Positions 9,650 through 18,827 of a stretch of 64,000 nt of DNA are shown one piece after another. The DNA is from Haloarcula nitratireducens. GTDB taxonomy: Archaea > Halobacteriota > Halobacteria > Halobacteriales > Haloarculaceae. The stretch is taken from positions 386,141 through 450,140 of the forward strand of contig NZ_RKLT01000004.1 in the NCBI RefSeq assembly GCF_019599505.1, given 5' to 3'. Below the pieces are notes generated by a model. It was not told the origin of the DNA. It searched no databases and was given only the letters and a program-made list of their open reading frames with translations. How positions within the stretch are numbered: the first letter of the stretch is position 1; each line of letters begins with the position of its first letter. The position numbers were made by a program, and so were the translations under genes.

Positions 9650-10624
9650 ATGGAGTACACGACGCTCGGTTCGACGGGCATCGAAGTCAGCAAGATCTGC
9701 CTGGGCTGCATGAGCTTCGGGAGCGGTCGCGAGTGGATGTTAGACGACGAGGAGAGCCGCGAACTCATCGAACGCGCCATCGACCTCGGCGTGAACTTCT
9801 TCGATACGGCGAACGTCTACTCGGCGGGCGAGAGCGAGCGGATCCTAGGCGACGTGCTCGCGGACTACGAGCGGGACGAACAGGTCGTCGCCACGAAGGT
9901 CCGCTTCTCGGGCGCGAGCGACCACCGGAACGCGCGCGGGCTCTCCCGGAAGACCATCGAGCAGGAACTCTCTCACTCGCTCGACCGGCTCGGGATGGAC
10001 ACCGTCGACCTCTACCAGATCCACCGCTGGGACTACGACACGCCCATCGAGACGACGCTCCGGGCGCTCGACGACGCCGTCCGCCGCGGGCAGGTCCGCC
10101 ACGTCGGCGCGTCCTCGATGTGGGCACACCAGTTCCAGCGCGCGCTGCAGATCAGCGACCGGGAGGGACTCGCCCGTTTCGAGACGATGCAGGACCTCTA
10201 TCACCTCGCCTATCGCGAGGAGGAGCGCGAGATGTATCCGCTCTGCGACCGCGAAACCGTCGGCGTGATGCCGTGGAGCCCGCTCGGCGCCGGCTACCTC
10301 GCGCGCCCGCACGAGGAGTTCGAAGCCACGACCCGCGGCGTTCACGAGAGCGAGGAGGCCGGCGTCCCCTACGCCGAGGGTCCCGGGAGCGCGGAGATAA
10401 ACGAGCGCGTCCAGGAACTCGCCGCCGACCACGGCGTGACGATGGCCCAGATCGCGCTCGCGTGGCAGTTCCAGAACGACAACGTCACCGCGCCCATCGT
10501 CGGCACCTCAAGCATCGAGCATCTGGAGGACGCCGTCGAGGCGCTGGAGGTCGACCTCTCGGCGTCGGACGTGGCCTACCTCGAAGAACCGTACGAGCCG
10601 GTGGCAGTGTACGGGCACGAGTAG
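9650..10624 (+). CDS. Aldo/keto reductase
   Basis: A 324-residue NADPH-dependent aldo/keto reductase with the (beta/alpha)8 fold. The catalytic region FFDTANVYSAGESERILG holds Asp and Tyr, VVATKVRF supplies the Lys and YQIHRWD the His. The C-terminal IVGTSSIEHLEDAVEAL is the cofactor-binding end. It resembles the YajO/Tas-like group. The substrate cannot be told from sequence. A second, more distant aldo/keto reductase lies at 41119-41958. Confidence 0.9.
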   Translation: MEYTTLGSTGIEVSKICLGCMSFGSGREWMLDDEESRELIERAIDLGVNFFDTANVYSAGESERILGDVLADYERDEQVVATKVRFSGASDHRNARGLSRKTIEQELSHSLDRLGMDTVDLYQIHRWDYDTPIETTLRALDDAVRRGQVRHVGASSMWAHQFQRALQISDREGLARFETMQDLYHLAYREEEREMYPLCDRETVGVMPWSPLGAGYLARPHEEFEATTRGVHESEEAGVPYAEGPGSAEINERVQELAADHGVTMAQIALAWQFQNDNVTAPIVGTSSIEHLEDAVEALEVDLSASDVAYLEEPYEPVAVYGHE

Positions 10625-10728
10625 CGAGGGGCTGAGCGCTAGCGAAGGCCCTCGACGGAACGGCGACGCCCGGCAGCGCTTTCCGAGCCGAGTGACTACG
10701 GCCAAGTACCGTTCGAGGTCGATTCCGT

Positions 10729-10884
10729 ATGATGCCACCCTTCATCCGCCGCTGTCCCGACTGCGGGCACGTGGGCTGGACCCGTTCGTTTCGAGTCGAG
10801 ACCGACGAGCGCGGACGGCGTCTCGTCGAGTGCCCGTCCTGCCAGCATCGGTTCGAGCCGGTCGACAATCCGCTGCTCAACTGA
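10729..10884 (+). CDS. Small zinc-ribbon protein
   Basis: A 51-codon gene starting at tandem ATGs (10729 and 10732). It encodes two Cys pairs, RCPDCGHVGW and ECPSCQHRFEPV, that would form a single zinc ribbon, with basic residues before the first pair. Codon use is gene-like and the stop lies 15 bases before the end of the convergent PhzF gene. Function unknown; it could bind nucleic acid or act as a protein-protein adaptor. Confidence 0.7.
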   Translation: MMPPFIRRCPDCGHVGWTRSFRVETDERGRRLVECPSCQHRFEPVDNPLLN

Positions 10885-10898
10885 CTCTCACCGCCCGT

Positions 10899-11792
10899 TC
10901 AGATCAGTTCGCCGCGGGCCACTGGAATTACGCTGCCGCCGACCTCGACGTGCACGTCGTCGTTCGCGTCGGCGCGGAGATGCAGTAGCGAGGGCCGCCC
11001 CATCTCGTAGCCCTGTTCGACGCGGGCGTCGATAGCCGAATCGCCGAAGTACTCGTGACGGGCGAGGTACGCCGCTAAACAGCCGTTCGAGGAGCCGGTC
11101 GCGGGGTCCTCGGGCACGTCGTAGAACGGCGCGAACACGCGGTCGGCGAGGTCGTTCGCGCCGTCGCGGGGGTCGGCACAGAACGCCAGCACGTTCTTGG
11201 CCTCGCGGTCGCCGGTCACGCGGTCGTAAGCGGCGCGGTCGAGGTCGACGCTCGTGAGCGCGTCGCGGTCTGCGAGCGACACGACGACGGTCGGCAGGCC
11301 GGTCGAGACGACCTGTACGGGCCACTCGTCGTCCAGCGCTTCGACCGGCAACCCGAGCACGTCTGCGAGGTCCGGGTGGGCGAGCCTGTCGCCGAAAGTC
11401 GGCGTCTGCTGGGTCATCCACAGCGTCTCGCGGGTCTCGCCGCCGTCTACGCTAGCGTCCTCATTCACGACGACCGGGACCTCGCCGACTTCGAGGTCGA
11501 GCGTCACCGTCTTCGGCGTTCCCTCGGCCAACTGCTCGCGGACGACCTGTGCGGTGCCGAGCGTCGGGTGGCCGGCGAAGGGAACCTCGGCGTTCGGCGT
11601 GAAGATGCGGACCGGCCACGCGCCGTCCGCGGGCGGGCCGGTGACGAACGTCGTCTCGGAGTAGTCCATCTCCCCGGCGATGGCCTGCATCTCCTCGGTC
11701 GAGAGGTCCTCGGCGTCGGTGACGACGGCCAACTGGTTGCCGGCGTAGCGCTGTCGGGCGAAGACGTCGACGATGTGGAACCGGCGGGGCAT
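10899..11792 (-). CDS. PhzF-family isomerase
   Basis: A 297-residue member of the PhzF/diaminopimelate-epimerase fold family. The N-terminal signature (FHIVDVFARQRYAGNQLAVV) and the catalytic Glu in EMDYSETTFV near residue 46 are present, followed by FAGHPTLGTAQVV and in the second half VFAPFYDVPEDPATGSSNGCLAAYLA, the typical glycine-rich active-site loop. PhzF of the phenazine pathway isomerises a dihydro-hydroxyanthranilate, but most relatives outside phenazine operons have unknown substrates, and no phenazine genes are nearby. Confidence 0.88.
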   Translation of the reverse strand: MPRRFHIVDVFARQRYAGNQLAVVTDAEDLSTEEMQAIAGEMDYSETTFVTGPPADGAWPVRIFTPNAEVPFAGHPTLGTAQVVREQLAEGTPKTVTLDLEVGEVPVVVNEDASVDGGETRETLWMTQQTPTFGDRLAHPDLADVLGLPVEALDDEWPVQVVSTGLPTVVVSLADRDALTSVDLDRAAYDRVTGDREAKNVLAFCADPRDGANDLADRVFAPFYDVPEDPATGSSNGCLAAYLARHEYFGDSAIDARVEQGYEMGRPSLLHLRADANDDVHVEVGGSVIPVARGELI

Positions 11793-11880
11793 GGTCGTCG
11801 GTCAGTCGCTCGCTCAAAGAGTCTGACGGGACCGTGTGACGCTCCGGCACGGTCTTGTCCGCGGCCAGCGCCCGTTCGGT

Positions 11881-12486
11881 ATGGAAACGGTCGCCATCGC
11901 GTGTTTCGACGGCTTCGACGAACTGGACGCTATCGGTCCCTACGAGGTGTTCGAGAACGCGCGGGCGTTCGGCGCGACGTGGGACGTGAGCCTGCGTCCC
12001 GTCGGCGACCGATCGACGGTCACGGCCAGCCACGGTCTCACCGTCGAGGTCGACGGGCCGCTCGACGCCGTCTCGCCGGACCTGCTGGTCGTCCCCGGCG
12101 GCGGGTGGAACTCCGGCGAGGACGCGGGCGCACGGGCGGCGGCCCGACGCGGCGAGTTGCCCGACGCCATCGCGGCCGCTCACGACGCCGGCGCGACCGT
12201 CGCGGGCGTCTGTACCGGCGGCATGTTGCTCGCCCGAGCCGGCGTCCTCGACGGCCGCCCGGCGGTCACGCACCGAGGGGCGCTCGACGACCTGCGAGCG
12301 ACGGCCGCCGACGTCGTCGAGGCCCGCGTCGTGGACGACGGCGACGCGCTGACGGCCGGCGGCGTCACGTCGGGACTGGACCTCGCGGTCCACCTCGTTG
12401 GACGCGAGTGGGGCGAGACCGTCGCCGATCGCGTGACGACGGAGATGGAGTACGAACCGCGGGGGCCGGTTCATCACCGGGAGTGA
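11881..12486 (+). CDS. DJ-1/PfpI-family protein
   Basis: A 201-residue protein of the class I glutamine amidotransferase-like DJ-1/PfpI superfamily. The nucleophile elbow is AGVCTGGMLLARAG (Cys near residue 110), and the N-terminal CFDGFDELDAIGPYEVFENA contains the acidic partner. It resembles the transcription-factor-like ThiJ/PfpI group without an attached DNA-binding domain. Possible roles include protein repair, hydrolase or isomerase; not decidable here. I chose ATG 11881 rather than 11836 because METVAIACFDGFD matches the family start. Confidence 0.85.
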   Translation: METVAIACFDGFDELDAIGPYEVFENARAFGATWDVSLRPVGDRSTVTASHGLTVEVDGPLDAVSPDLLVVPGGGWNSGEDAGARAAARRGELPDAIAAAHDAGATVAGVCTGGMLLARAGVLDGRPAVTHRGALDDLRATAADVVEARVVDDGDALTAGGVTSGLDLAVHLVGREWGETVADRVTTEMEYEPRGPVHHRE

Positions 12487-12526
12487 GCGGTATCCGTCCA
12501 CTCGTCCGCACGCTGGAATGCGCCCC

Positions 12527-12652
12527 TCACAAGTCGCCGCCACAGGCCGGACACTCGGGACCGGTCTCGCCGGTCGACGGTTCGACGCCGAGCTCGCAGT
12601 TCTCACACCACAGACGCCGTTCGCTCGTCCCGTCTGGCGTGTCGTGTGTCAT
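12527..12652 (-). CDS. Small zinc-ribbon protein
   Basis: A 41-codon gene. It has two Cys pairs: LWCENCELGV and PECPACGGDL, the last one ending just before the stop. The spacing fits one rubredoxin-like zinc site. The N-terminal 13 residues are polar. Third-position GC is gene-like. It is convergent with the DJ-1 gene. Function unknown. Confidence 0.65.
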   Translation of the reverse strand: MTHDTPDGTSERRLWCENCELGVEPSTGETGPECPACGGDL

Positions 12653-12732
12653 GTATGAGCATGGTATCTCCGCTTGCCCAAGAATGGTAGAGACCGTTCC
12701 GTAGCGGAGAGCGGGCGGCAGCCGTCCCGACC

Positions 12733-13806
12733 CTAAGCGCGCTGCCGGGCGTCGTCGAGCACGTCCTGCACGTTCACGGCCTCGCCGCGGCGACTGCTCT
12801 CGATGGCGGCGAAGACGATCCCCATCGAGTGGAGGTTCTCCTCGACGCGGGTGGCCATCGGCTCGCCGCCGTCCAGCCAGTCACAGAACTGCTCGATGAG
12901 CCAGGCGTTCTCCCAGATGGGGCGTTCGGCGAGCGGAACCGCTTCGCCGTCGCCCTTCTGGAAACCGGACCAGTCGCCGACGTCGGCGGGGTCGAAGGGG
13001 AACCGCTCGACCTCGCGGTCGTCCAAGAGGAGCGTCTCGTCCCGGCACTCCGCGCGGAACTGCTCGTGGCCCCAGCCGTTGAGCGTCGTCGCGTTGGCGT
13101 AACTGCCCTCGTACTGGGCGCGGGTGCCGTCGGCGAAGTGGAGGGTCACGAGGCCGGTGCAGTCGCCCTCGTAGTCCGCGCCGTCGGGGACCCACGTCTC
13201 GGCGTAGACGCGCTCGCAGGGGGCGTCGGCGAACGACGCGAGCATGTCGAGGTGGTGAATCGCGCCGTCTAAGAGGAGCATGTCGGTCATCTCGTGGACG
13301 TAGTCGGCGTACAGTCCGCGGTTGCGGACGTTACCGGTGTAACGCGCGGTGAGGTAGTCCACGGGGCTGGCCTCGGCGAGGGCGCGGCGGAACGTCGTCT
13401 TGTCCCGGTCGTAGCGGTGACTCATCGTGATGCCCATCTTCGCGCCGGCCTCGCGGACCTTCCGCTCGATGCGCACGGAGCTTTCGAGCGTATCGGCGAT
13501 GGGCTTCTCGGAGAGGACGTCGAGCCCGTGTGAGAGCGCCGTCTCGACGACGGGTTCGTGGGCCGACGGCGGCGTCACGACCGAGCAGAAGTCGGCGTCG
13601 CGCTCCGAGAGCGCGGCGTCGAGGTCGGTGTAACAGCGTTCGGCCGAGAGCCCGAGTTCGGACTCGGCCAGCTCGAGGCGTTCAGGGTTCATGTCGACGG
13701 CGGCGACGACGTCGACGCGACCGGCCTCGACGTTGGGCGGGATCGCCTGCGTAACCCAGTGACGCCCCTGCCCACCCAGCCCGACGTGCACCATGCGTTG
13801 TGTCAT
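12733..13806 (-). CDS. Gfo/Idh/MocA-family oxidoreductase
   Basis: A 357-residue NAD(P)-dependent oxidoreductase. The dinucleotide-binding loop VGLGGQGRHW opens the protein, VVAAVDMNPERLELAE gives the Asp that contacts the cofactor, and the family hallmark SEKPIADT is near residue 95. The C-terminal GFO_IDH_MocA sheet domain follows. Members oxidise or reduce sugars and inositols, but the substrate here is unknown. The real start is the ATG at 13806; the frame stays open upstream across RNase Z without looking like coding sequence. Confidence 0.88.
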   Translation of the reverse strand: MTQRMVHVGLGGQGRHWVTQAIPPNVEAGRVDVVAAVDMNPERLELAESELGLSAERCYTDLDAALSERDADFCSVVTPPSAHEPVVETALSHGLDVLSEKPIADTLESSVRIERKVREAGAKMGITMSHRYDRDKTTFRRALAEASPVDYLTARYTGNVRNRGLYADYVHEMTDMLLLDGAIHHLDMLASFADAPCERVYAETWVPDGADYEGDCTGLVTLHFADGTRAQYEGSYANATTLNGWGHEQFRAECRDETLLLDDREVERFPFDPADVGDWSGFQKGDGEAVPLAERPIWENAWLIEQFCDWLDGGEPMATRVEENLHSMGIVFAAIESSRRGEAVNVQDVLDDARQRA

Positions 13807-13864
13807 GGAGATGGGGTACCCGCCGTCGGGTATAAAGGTCGTGTTATCGCCCGGTGGGGTATGC

Positions 13865-14788
13865 TTACTCGCTGTCCGGGAACTGGACATGTCGTTCCAG
13901 CCCGTCCTCGGCGAGGAGTACCTCGCCGTCGAACGCTTCGCGGGCCTCGGCGGCGAGCGTGTCGGCCTGCCCGGCGTAGCGCGTCGAGATGTGCGTGAGG
14001 GCCACGGTTCTGACGCCCGCCTGTCGGGCCACCTCGGCGGCGTCTCTCGCCGTCGAGTGGGCCGTCGCCTGCGCCCGCTCTCTCCGGTCCTCGGCGAAGG
14101 TGGCGTCGTGGACCAGCAGGTCCGCGCCCTCGCTCGCGTCGACGACCGACTGCGTCGGGAGGGTGTCGCCGGTGTAGACGAAGGTCCGACCGGGGCGGGG
14201 CGGGCCGACGACTTCCTCCGGCCGAATCGTCCGACCGTCGTGTTCGACTGCCTCGCCGCGGTGGAGTTTCGAGTACTTCGGTCCCGGCGGGATGCCGAGT
14301 TCCTCCTCGGCCTTCTCCCGGTCGAACTCGCCCTTGCGGTCGTCTTCGGCGAGGACGTAGCCGACGGCGATACAGCGGTGGTCGGTCTCGACGGCGCGGA
14401 CCTCGTACTCCTCGCGGTCCAGTACGGTGTCGCCGGCCGACACCTCGTTGACTCGGACCGGGTAGGAGGGAGTCGTCCCGGTGGATTCGATGAGCTGGGT
14501 GACGTTGCCGCGGGTCCCCGCGGGGGTGTGGATGGCGACGGGTTCCTCGCGGTCGTTGAAGTCGAACGTCTGGAGCAGGCCCGGGATCCCGAGGACGTGG
14601 TCACCGTGGAGGTGCGTGAGGAAGACGTGGTCGATGCCGAAGCCGGTCCCGTAGCGCATCATCTGTCGCTGGGTACCCTCCCCGCAGTCGAAGAGGAGGT
14701 AGTCGCCGTCCCGGTTGACGAAGATGCCGCTCGTGTTGCGCTGTACCGTCGGGATGGCCCCGCTCGTCCCGAGAAACGTCACTCGCAT
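13865..14788 (-). CDS. rnz: Ribonuclease Z
   Basis: A 307-residue tRNA 3' processing endonuclease of the beta-lactamase fold, which removes the 3' trailer from tRNA precursors. The zinc motif THLHGDHVLGIPG is near residue 60, FLGTSGAIPTVQRNTSG forms the N-terminus, and later His/Asp ligands appear in FVYTGDT and ALTHISTRY. The flexible exosite arm lies around VNEVSAGDTV. Length agrees with short-form RNase Z. It is followed downstream by the Gfo/Idh gene on the same strand with a 58-base gap, but no functional link is evident. Confidence 0.95.
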   Translation of the reverse strand: MRVTFLGTSGAIPTVQRNTSGIFVNRDGDYLLFDCGEGTQRQMMRYGTGFGIDHVFLTHLHGDHVLGIPGLLQTFDFNDREEPVAIHTPAGTRGNVTQLIESTGTTPSYPVRVNEVSAGDTVLDREEYEVRAVETDHRCIAVGYVLAEDDRKGEFDREKAEEELGIPPGPKYSKLHRGEAVEHDGRTIRPEEVVGPPRPGRTFVYTGDTLPTQSVVDASEGADLLVHDATFAEDRRERAQATAHSTARDAAEVARQAGVRTVALTHISTRYAGQADTLAAEAREAFDGEVLLAEDGLERHVQFPDSE

Positions 14789-14975
14789 CCTCTGGTCGTG
14801 GGCCGCCGACGGGTAAACGCGTGTCGAAAGCCGCCCGGCAAAGCCCGGCTTTCTCGGACTAATGACGGCTTTTCGAACGGTTGGCTATACCTTCGGTTCT
14901 GAACTGTCGTTCCTGTTTATCGGCTGTCCTGTTGTCCAATCGTCCGCGTCGCCCGCAGACGGGCGACAGAGAACC

Positions 14976-16121
14976 ATGATACGTACCAAGACACTGGCCG
15001 TCTTTCTGGCCATCGCTATGGTCGGGGCGTTCGCCGCGCAGGCGGCGGCCGTCCCCGGCGTGACAGCACAGCAAGAGACCCCTACAGAGGAGGGGACACC
15101 GACCGAAGAAGGAACCGAGACCGGCACTGAAACCGGAACCGAAACCGGCACCGAAGTAGGTGCCGAGACCGCGAACGCGACGCAGGCCGACAACGAGACG
15201 GCTGCGAACGATACAGCCGACAACGAGACGGCCGAGCCCTCGGTCACGTTCGACGATCAGGAGACCGACGGAACGACGGTGACGGTCAGTAACGTCAGCG
15301 TCCCCGAGGGCGGCTTCGTCGTCATCCACGACGAGATCCTCGAACAGGGCAACGCGCTGGACAGCACCATCGGCGTCTCGGAGTACCTCGAACCCGGCGA
15401 GTACGACAACGTCACGATCACGCTGTACGAGGTGCCCGGCGCGGAGTTCGGTGAGACGGACGCCGAAAGCGACACGATGGCCGGTAACGAGACGATGACC
15501 GGCAACGAGACCATGACCGGTAACGAGACGATGACCGGCAACGAGACCATGACCGGCAACGAGACGACCGTCGGCGAGCAGACCGCGACGCCCGACAACG
15601 AGACGACGGGCACCGAGACGGCGGCCGGTAACGAGACGATGGCGGGCAACGAGACCATGACCGGTAACGAAACCGGTATGGCTGATAACGCCACGACCGG
15701 CACGCAGGCCGAGGACAGCGGCTCGCAGATGCAGCTGACCAGTGACCAGACGCTCACTGCGATGCTGCACGTCGACAGCAACGACAACCAGACGTTCGAC
15801 TACGTCAGCACGTTCAGCCTCGAAGACGGTCCCTACGTCGTCGACGGTGAGCCGGTCACCGACGCGGCGAACGTGACCGTCACCAACGAGAGCGACGGCG
15901 CGGGCGCGGCGACCGACGATACCGGTGCCGAGACCGGCACTGAGACCGAGACGGGCACCGAAACCGGTACTGAGACCGAAACCGGCACCGAGGAGGCCGG
16001 CGCGGGAACGACCGAGACGGAGACGCCGGGCGGTGCCGGAGCCGAGGAGACGCCGACCGACGGCGGCGCGGCCGTTGGCACGGAGACGGCCACCGGAACG
16101 CCCGGTGAGGCGTCCGGCTAA
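14976..16121 (+). CDS. Secreted sequon-rich protein, DUF7282-like domain split by a repeat insertion
   Basis: A 381-residue exported protein. Residues 1-30 form a Sec signal peptide (hydrophobic core LAVFLAIAMVGAFAAQAAA, cleavage probably near GVTAQQ). A Thr/Glu/Gly-rich linker follows. From about residue 88 there is a domain (VTFDDQETDGTTVTVSNVSV through VTITLYEVPGAEF) shared twice with the next gene. About 85 residues of MTGNET-type repeats then interrupt it before the rest resumes (QTLTAMLHVDSNDNQTFDY). Each repeat contains an N-glycosylation sequon (NET). The tail is another Thr/Glu-rich low-complexity region without a clear anchor. The family name DUF7282 is from memory. Likely a cell-surface glycoprotein; molecular role unknown. 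Confidence 0.8.
   Translation: MIRTKTLAVFLAIAMVGAFAAQAAAVPGVTAQQETPTEEGTPTEEGTETGTETGTETGTEVGAETANATQADNETAANDTADNETAEPSVTFDDQETDGTTVTVSNVSVPEGGFVVIHDEILEQGNALDSTIGVSEYLEPGEYDNVTITLYEVPGAEFGETDAESDTMAGNETMTGNETMTGNETMTGNETMTGNETTVGEQTATPDNETTGTETAAGNETMAGNETMTGNETGMADNATTGTQAEDSGSQMQLTSDQTLTAMLHVDSNDNQTFDYVSTFSLEDGPYVVDGEPVTDAANVTVTNESDGAGAATDDTGAETGTETETGTETGTETETGTEEAGAGTTETETPGGAGAEETPTDGGAAVGTETATGTPGEASG
15477..15674 (+). repeat. In-frame 18-bp tandem repeats (MTGNET)
   Basis: Five consecutive 18-base units (15477-15566) encode MAGNET or MTGNET, and three further, less regular copies follow up to about 15674. Synonymous differences between units (ggt/ggc, acg/acc) indicate selection for the peptide or old age. 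Each unit adds one NET N-glycosylation sequon. Repeat number could vary by slippage. Confidence 0.9.
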
Positions 16122-16343
16122 CGTCCGAATCGACGGCGGTTCAGCGGGCCGACTGCCGAACGAGCGGGCCGAGACGAGTTAGGGCTCTCCGCTTACCGCA
16201 GCGACAAAGCCCGCCTTTCTCCCGCTAATTCTCGCTTAGCCATCAGTTGGGGATTCCTTCGATTCTGAACTGTCTGAGCCGTTTATCGGCTACCATTCCC
16301 TCCTACCGGTCGCGTCGTCTCTCCGAAGACGACAGGATTACTC

Positions 16344-17915
16344 ATGACACGTACCAAGATCCTCGCCGTACTTCTCGCGTTGAGTATGTTCGGTGCTGTC
16401 ACTGTTCAGGGAGCGGCACTTCCCGGCGTGACAGCCCAGCAAGAGGCACCGGACGGACAGCAAAGCGGACTCGTCGTCGAGTCGATCACGGCTCCGGACA
16501 GCGCCGAACCCGGCTCGACCGTGACCGTCGTCGCCGAGGTGAGCAACCCGGGAAGCGCGCGGACCACGCAGGAAGTCGAGTTCCGCCTCGGCGGTGACGT
16601 GGTCGACCGGACGCTCGTGACTCTCGCCGGCGGCGAGAACGCGACGGTCCGGTTCGAGGCCGACACCGAGGACTTAGACCCCGGCGAGTACCGCCACGGC
16701 GTCTACACCGGCGCGAACAGCCAGACCGCCACGCTCGTCCTCTCGGAGTCCTTCGAGATCGCGGACTTCGACGCGCCGGAGTCGGTCGAAGCCGGTGAAC
16801 TCGTCACGGTCGACGTCGAACTGGAGAACCCCAACGACTTCGAGACCACGCAGAACGTCTCGTTCTGGTTCGACGGCAGCCGCGTCGCCAGTGAGGCGAT
16901 CACCATCGACGACGGCGACGACGAGGACGTGACCTTCAACCTCTCTTCCGAAGGCGTCGCGCCGGGGACCTACGAACACGGCGTGTTCACCCGAGACGAG
17001 GGCGAACTCGCGGAACTCGAGGTCACCGAACCGGGGCCGACGGACGCCTCGGTCGCCTTCGAGGACCAGGAGTCCGACGGCACGACCGTCACCGTCGACC
17101 AGCTGGTGATTCCGAGCGACGGTTACGTGACTATCCACGACGATAGCCTGTTGGAGGGCAACGTCGTCGGGAGCGTCATCGGCGTCTCCGAGTACCTCGA
17201 AGAAGGGACGTACGAGAACGTCACCGTCACCCTCTACGACGTCGAAGGTGCCGACTTCAACGAGACCGAACTGACCGAGAGCGGGACGCTCATCGCCATG
17301 CCGCACAACGAGACGACCGGCGACGAGACCTACGACTTCGTCGCCAGCAACGGCACCGACGACGGGCCGTTCACCGTCGGCGGCCAGCCGGTGACCGACG
17401 ACGCGACCGTGACCGTCGCGGGCGCGAACGAGACCGCCGACAACGAGACGGAAGCGCCGCCCGCCGACAACGAGACGGCAGCGAACGAGACCGCCGACAA
17501 CGAGACGGCGGCCCCGACCGCGAGCGTGGCGCTCGACGACCAGACGTCCGACGGGACCTCGGTCACGGTGACCGACGTCTCCGTCTCGGAGGGCGGCTAC
17601 GTGGTCATCCACGATAGCGGTCTCCTCGACGGAGACGCCGTCGGCAGCGTCGTCGGCGTCTCGGAGTACCTCGAACCCGGCGAGTACGACGAGCTCACTA
17701 TCGAACTGTTCGACGTGCCGGGCGCGACGTTCGACCAGACGGAACTGACCGAGAACCAGACGCTCATCGCCATGCCGCACCTCGAAGACAGCGGCAACGA
17801 GACCTACGACTTCGTCACCAGCGGCGGGAGCGCCGACGCGCCCTACGTCGACGACGAGGGCGCGGTCACCGACGCGGGGAACGTCACCGTCGCGGCCAAC
17901 GAGACCGCCGGCTGA
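16344..17915 (+). CDS. Secreted protein with two CARDB-like and two DUF7282-like domains
   Basis: A 523-residue exported protein, paralogous to its upstream neighbour. The signal peptide (TKILAVLLALSMFGAVTVQG, then PGVTAQQ) is nearly the same. Two CARDB-like beta-sandwich domains follow (about 33-135 and 135-230, each ending in YRHGVYT or YEHGVFT), then two copies of the domain found in the first gene (about 232-365 and 390-515), joined by a Glu/Asn/Thr linker of NET sequons. There is no C-terminal anchor or PGF motif, so the protein may be released or held by other surface proteins. Likely adhesion or surface architecture; inferred. Confidence 0.82.
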   Translation: MTRTKILAVLLALSMFGAVTVQGAALPGVTAQQEAPDGQQSGLVVESITAPDSAEPGSTVTVVAEVSNPGSARTTQEVEFRLGGDVVDRTLVTLAGGENATVRFEADTEDLDPGEYRHGVYTGANSQTATLVLSESFEIADFDAPESVEAGELVTVDVELENPNDFETTQNVSFWFDGSRVASEAITIDDGDDEDVTFNLSSEGVAPGTYEHGVFTRDEGELAELEVTEPGPTDASVAFEDQESDGTTVTVDQLVIPSDGYVTIHDDSLLEGNVVGSVIGVSEYLEEGTYENVTVTLYDVEGADFNETELTESGTLIAMPHNETTGDETYDFVASNGTDDGPFTVGGQPVTDDATVTVAGANETADNETEAPPADNETAANETADNETAAPTASVALDDQTSDGTSVTVTDVSVSEGGYVVIHDSGLLDGDAVGSVVGVSEYLEPGEYDELTIELFDVPGATFDQTELTENQTLIAMPHLEDSGNETYDFVTSGGSADAPYVDDEGAVTDAGNVTVAANETAG

Positions 17916-17966
17916 CGCCCCTGTCACACGTTCACATTTATACCCCTGGGTGTCCTACCCCGCCGC

Positions 17967-18626
17967 ATGAAGTTCGTCATCGTCGGCTACGGGCGCGTCG
18001 GCACCCGGACTGCACGCATCCTCCAGAGCGAGGGCCACGACCTCGTCATCGTCGAGTCGGAACGCGAGAAGGTCGAGCGCGCCCGCGACGAGGGCTTTAC
18101 CGTCGTCCACGGCGACGGGAGCGAGGAATCGGTACTACAGGAGGCGAGCATCGGCAGCGCCGACGCCATCGGCGCGCTCGCGGGCGACCTGAACACGAAC
18201 TTCAGCGCCTGTATGATCGCCAAGGAACACGGCTGTCGGACTATCCTGCGAATCGACGCGGACTACCGCGAGGAGATATACGACAAGTACGCCGCCGACG
18301 TCGACGAGATAATCTATCCCGAGCGGCTCGGGGCCGCCGGCGCGAAGACGGCGCTCCTGGGAGGGGACTTCAACGTCCTCGCGGACCTGACCGAACAGCT
18401 CTCCATCGCCAGCGTTCAGGTGCCCGAGGGGTCGCCGTTCGTCGGCAAGCGCGTCGTCGAGGTGGAGTTGCCCGGCGACGCCCACATCTACGCGCACGGC
18501 CGCCACCACGAACCGATGACCATCCCGCTACCGCAGACCGAAATCGAAGCGGGCGACAGCGTCGCCGTCATGGCCGCGCCGGAGGGACTCGACGCGGTGC
18601 GGTCGTCACTCCGCGGCGAGGCGTGA
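17967..18626 (+). CDS. TrkA-family potassium channel regulatory protein
   Basis: A 219-residue cytosolic K+ uptake regulator. The Rossmann TrkA-N domain begins at residue 1 (KFVIVGYGRVGTRTARILQ) with the acidic NAD-contact LVIVESERE, and residues about 135-219 form TrkA-C (VQVPEGSPFVGKRVVEVELP through EAGDSVAVMAAPEGL). Such proteins gate Trk/Ktr channels in response to NAD(H), ATP or cyclic nucleotides. No channel subunit is adjacent. A TATA-like stretch (cacatttata, 17932-17941) lies 26 bases upstream of the ATG, so the message is likely leaderless. Confidence 0.9.
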   Translation: MKFVIVGYGRVGTRTARILQSEGHDLVIVESEREKVERARDEGFTVVHGDGSEESVLQEASIGSADAIGALAGDLNTNFSACMIAKEHGCRTILRIDADYREEIYDKYAADVDEIIYPERLGAAGAKTALLGGDFNVLADLTEQLSIASVQVPEGSPFVGKRVVEVELPGDAHIYAHGRHHEPMTIPLPQTEIEAGDSVAVMAAPEGLDAVRSSLRGEA

Positions 18627-18827
18627 GTCTCCGAGAATCCCTACCGAAGGGGTGCGGTGTCCGGGCGCGCGATGGGAGGATGGGAGAAACCGCCGGAGTA
18701 ACCGGCGGCGTAAGTGGTCGTCGGTGCGCGCCCGTATCGAGAGAGGAGGAATCCGTCTACCATAAACTCCCGTCAGACGGACGGCGGACGGGACGGCTTT
18801 TTGCCCCGCGTCTTCCTGTTATCAGAC

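Noticed and set aside
12733..14604. A longer Gfo/Idh protein with 266 extra N-terminal residues
   Set aside because: The extra part is Ser/Thr/Arg low-complexity antisense to RNase Z; the family start is at 13806.
15477..15674. CRISPR-like regular repeats
   Set aside because: The repeats are 18 bp, contiguous and in frame with a protein; there are no spacers.
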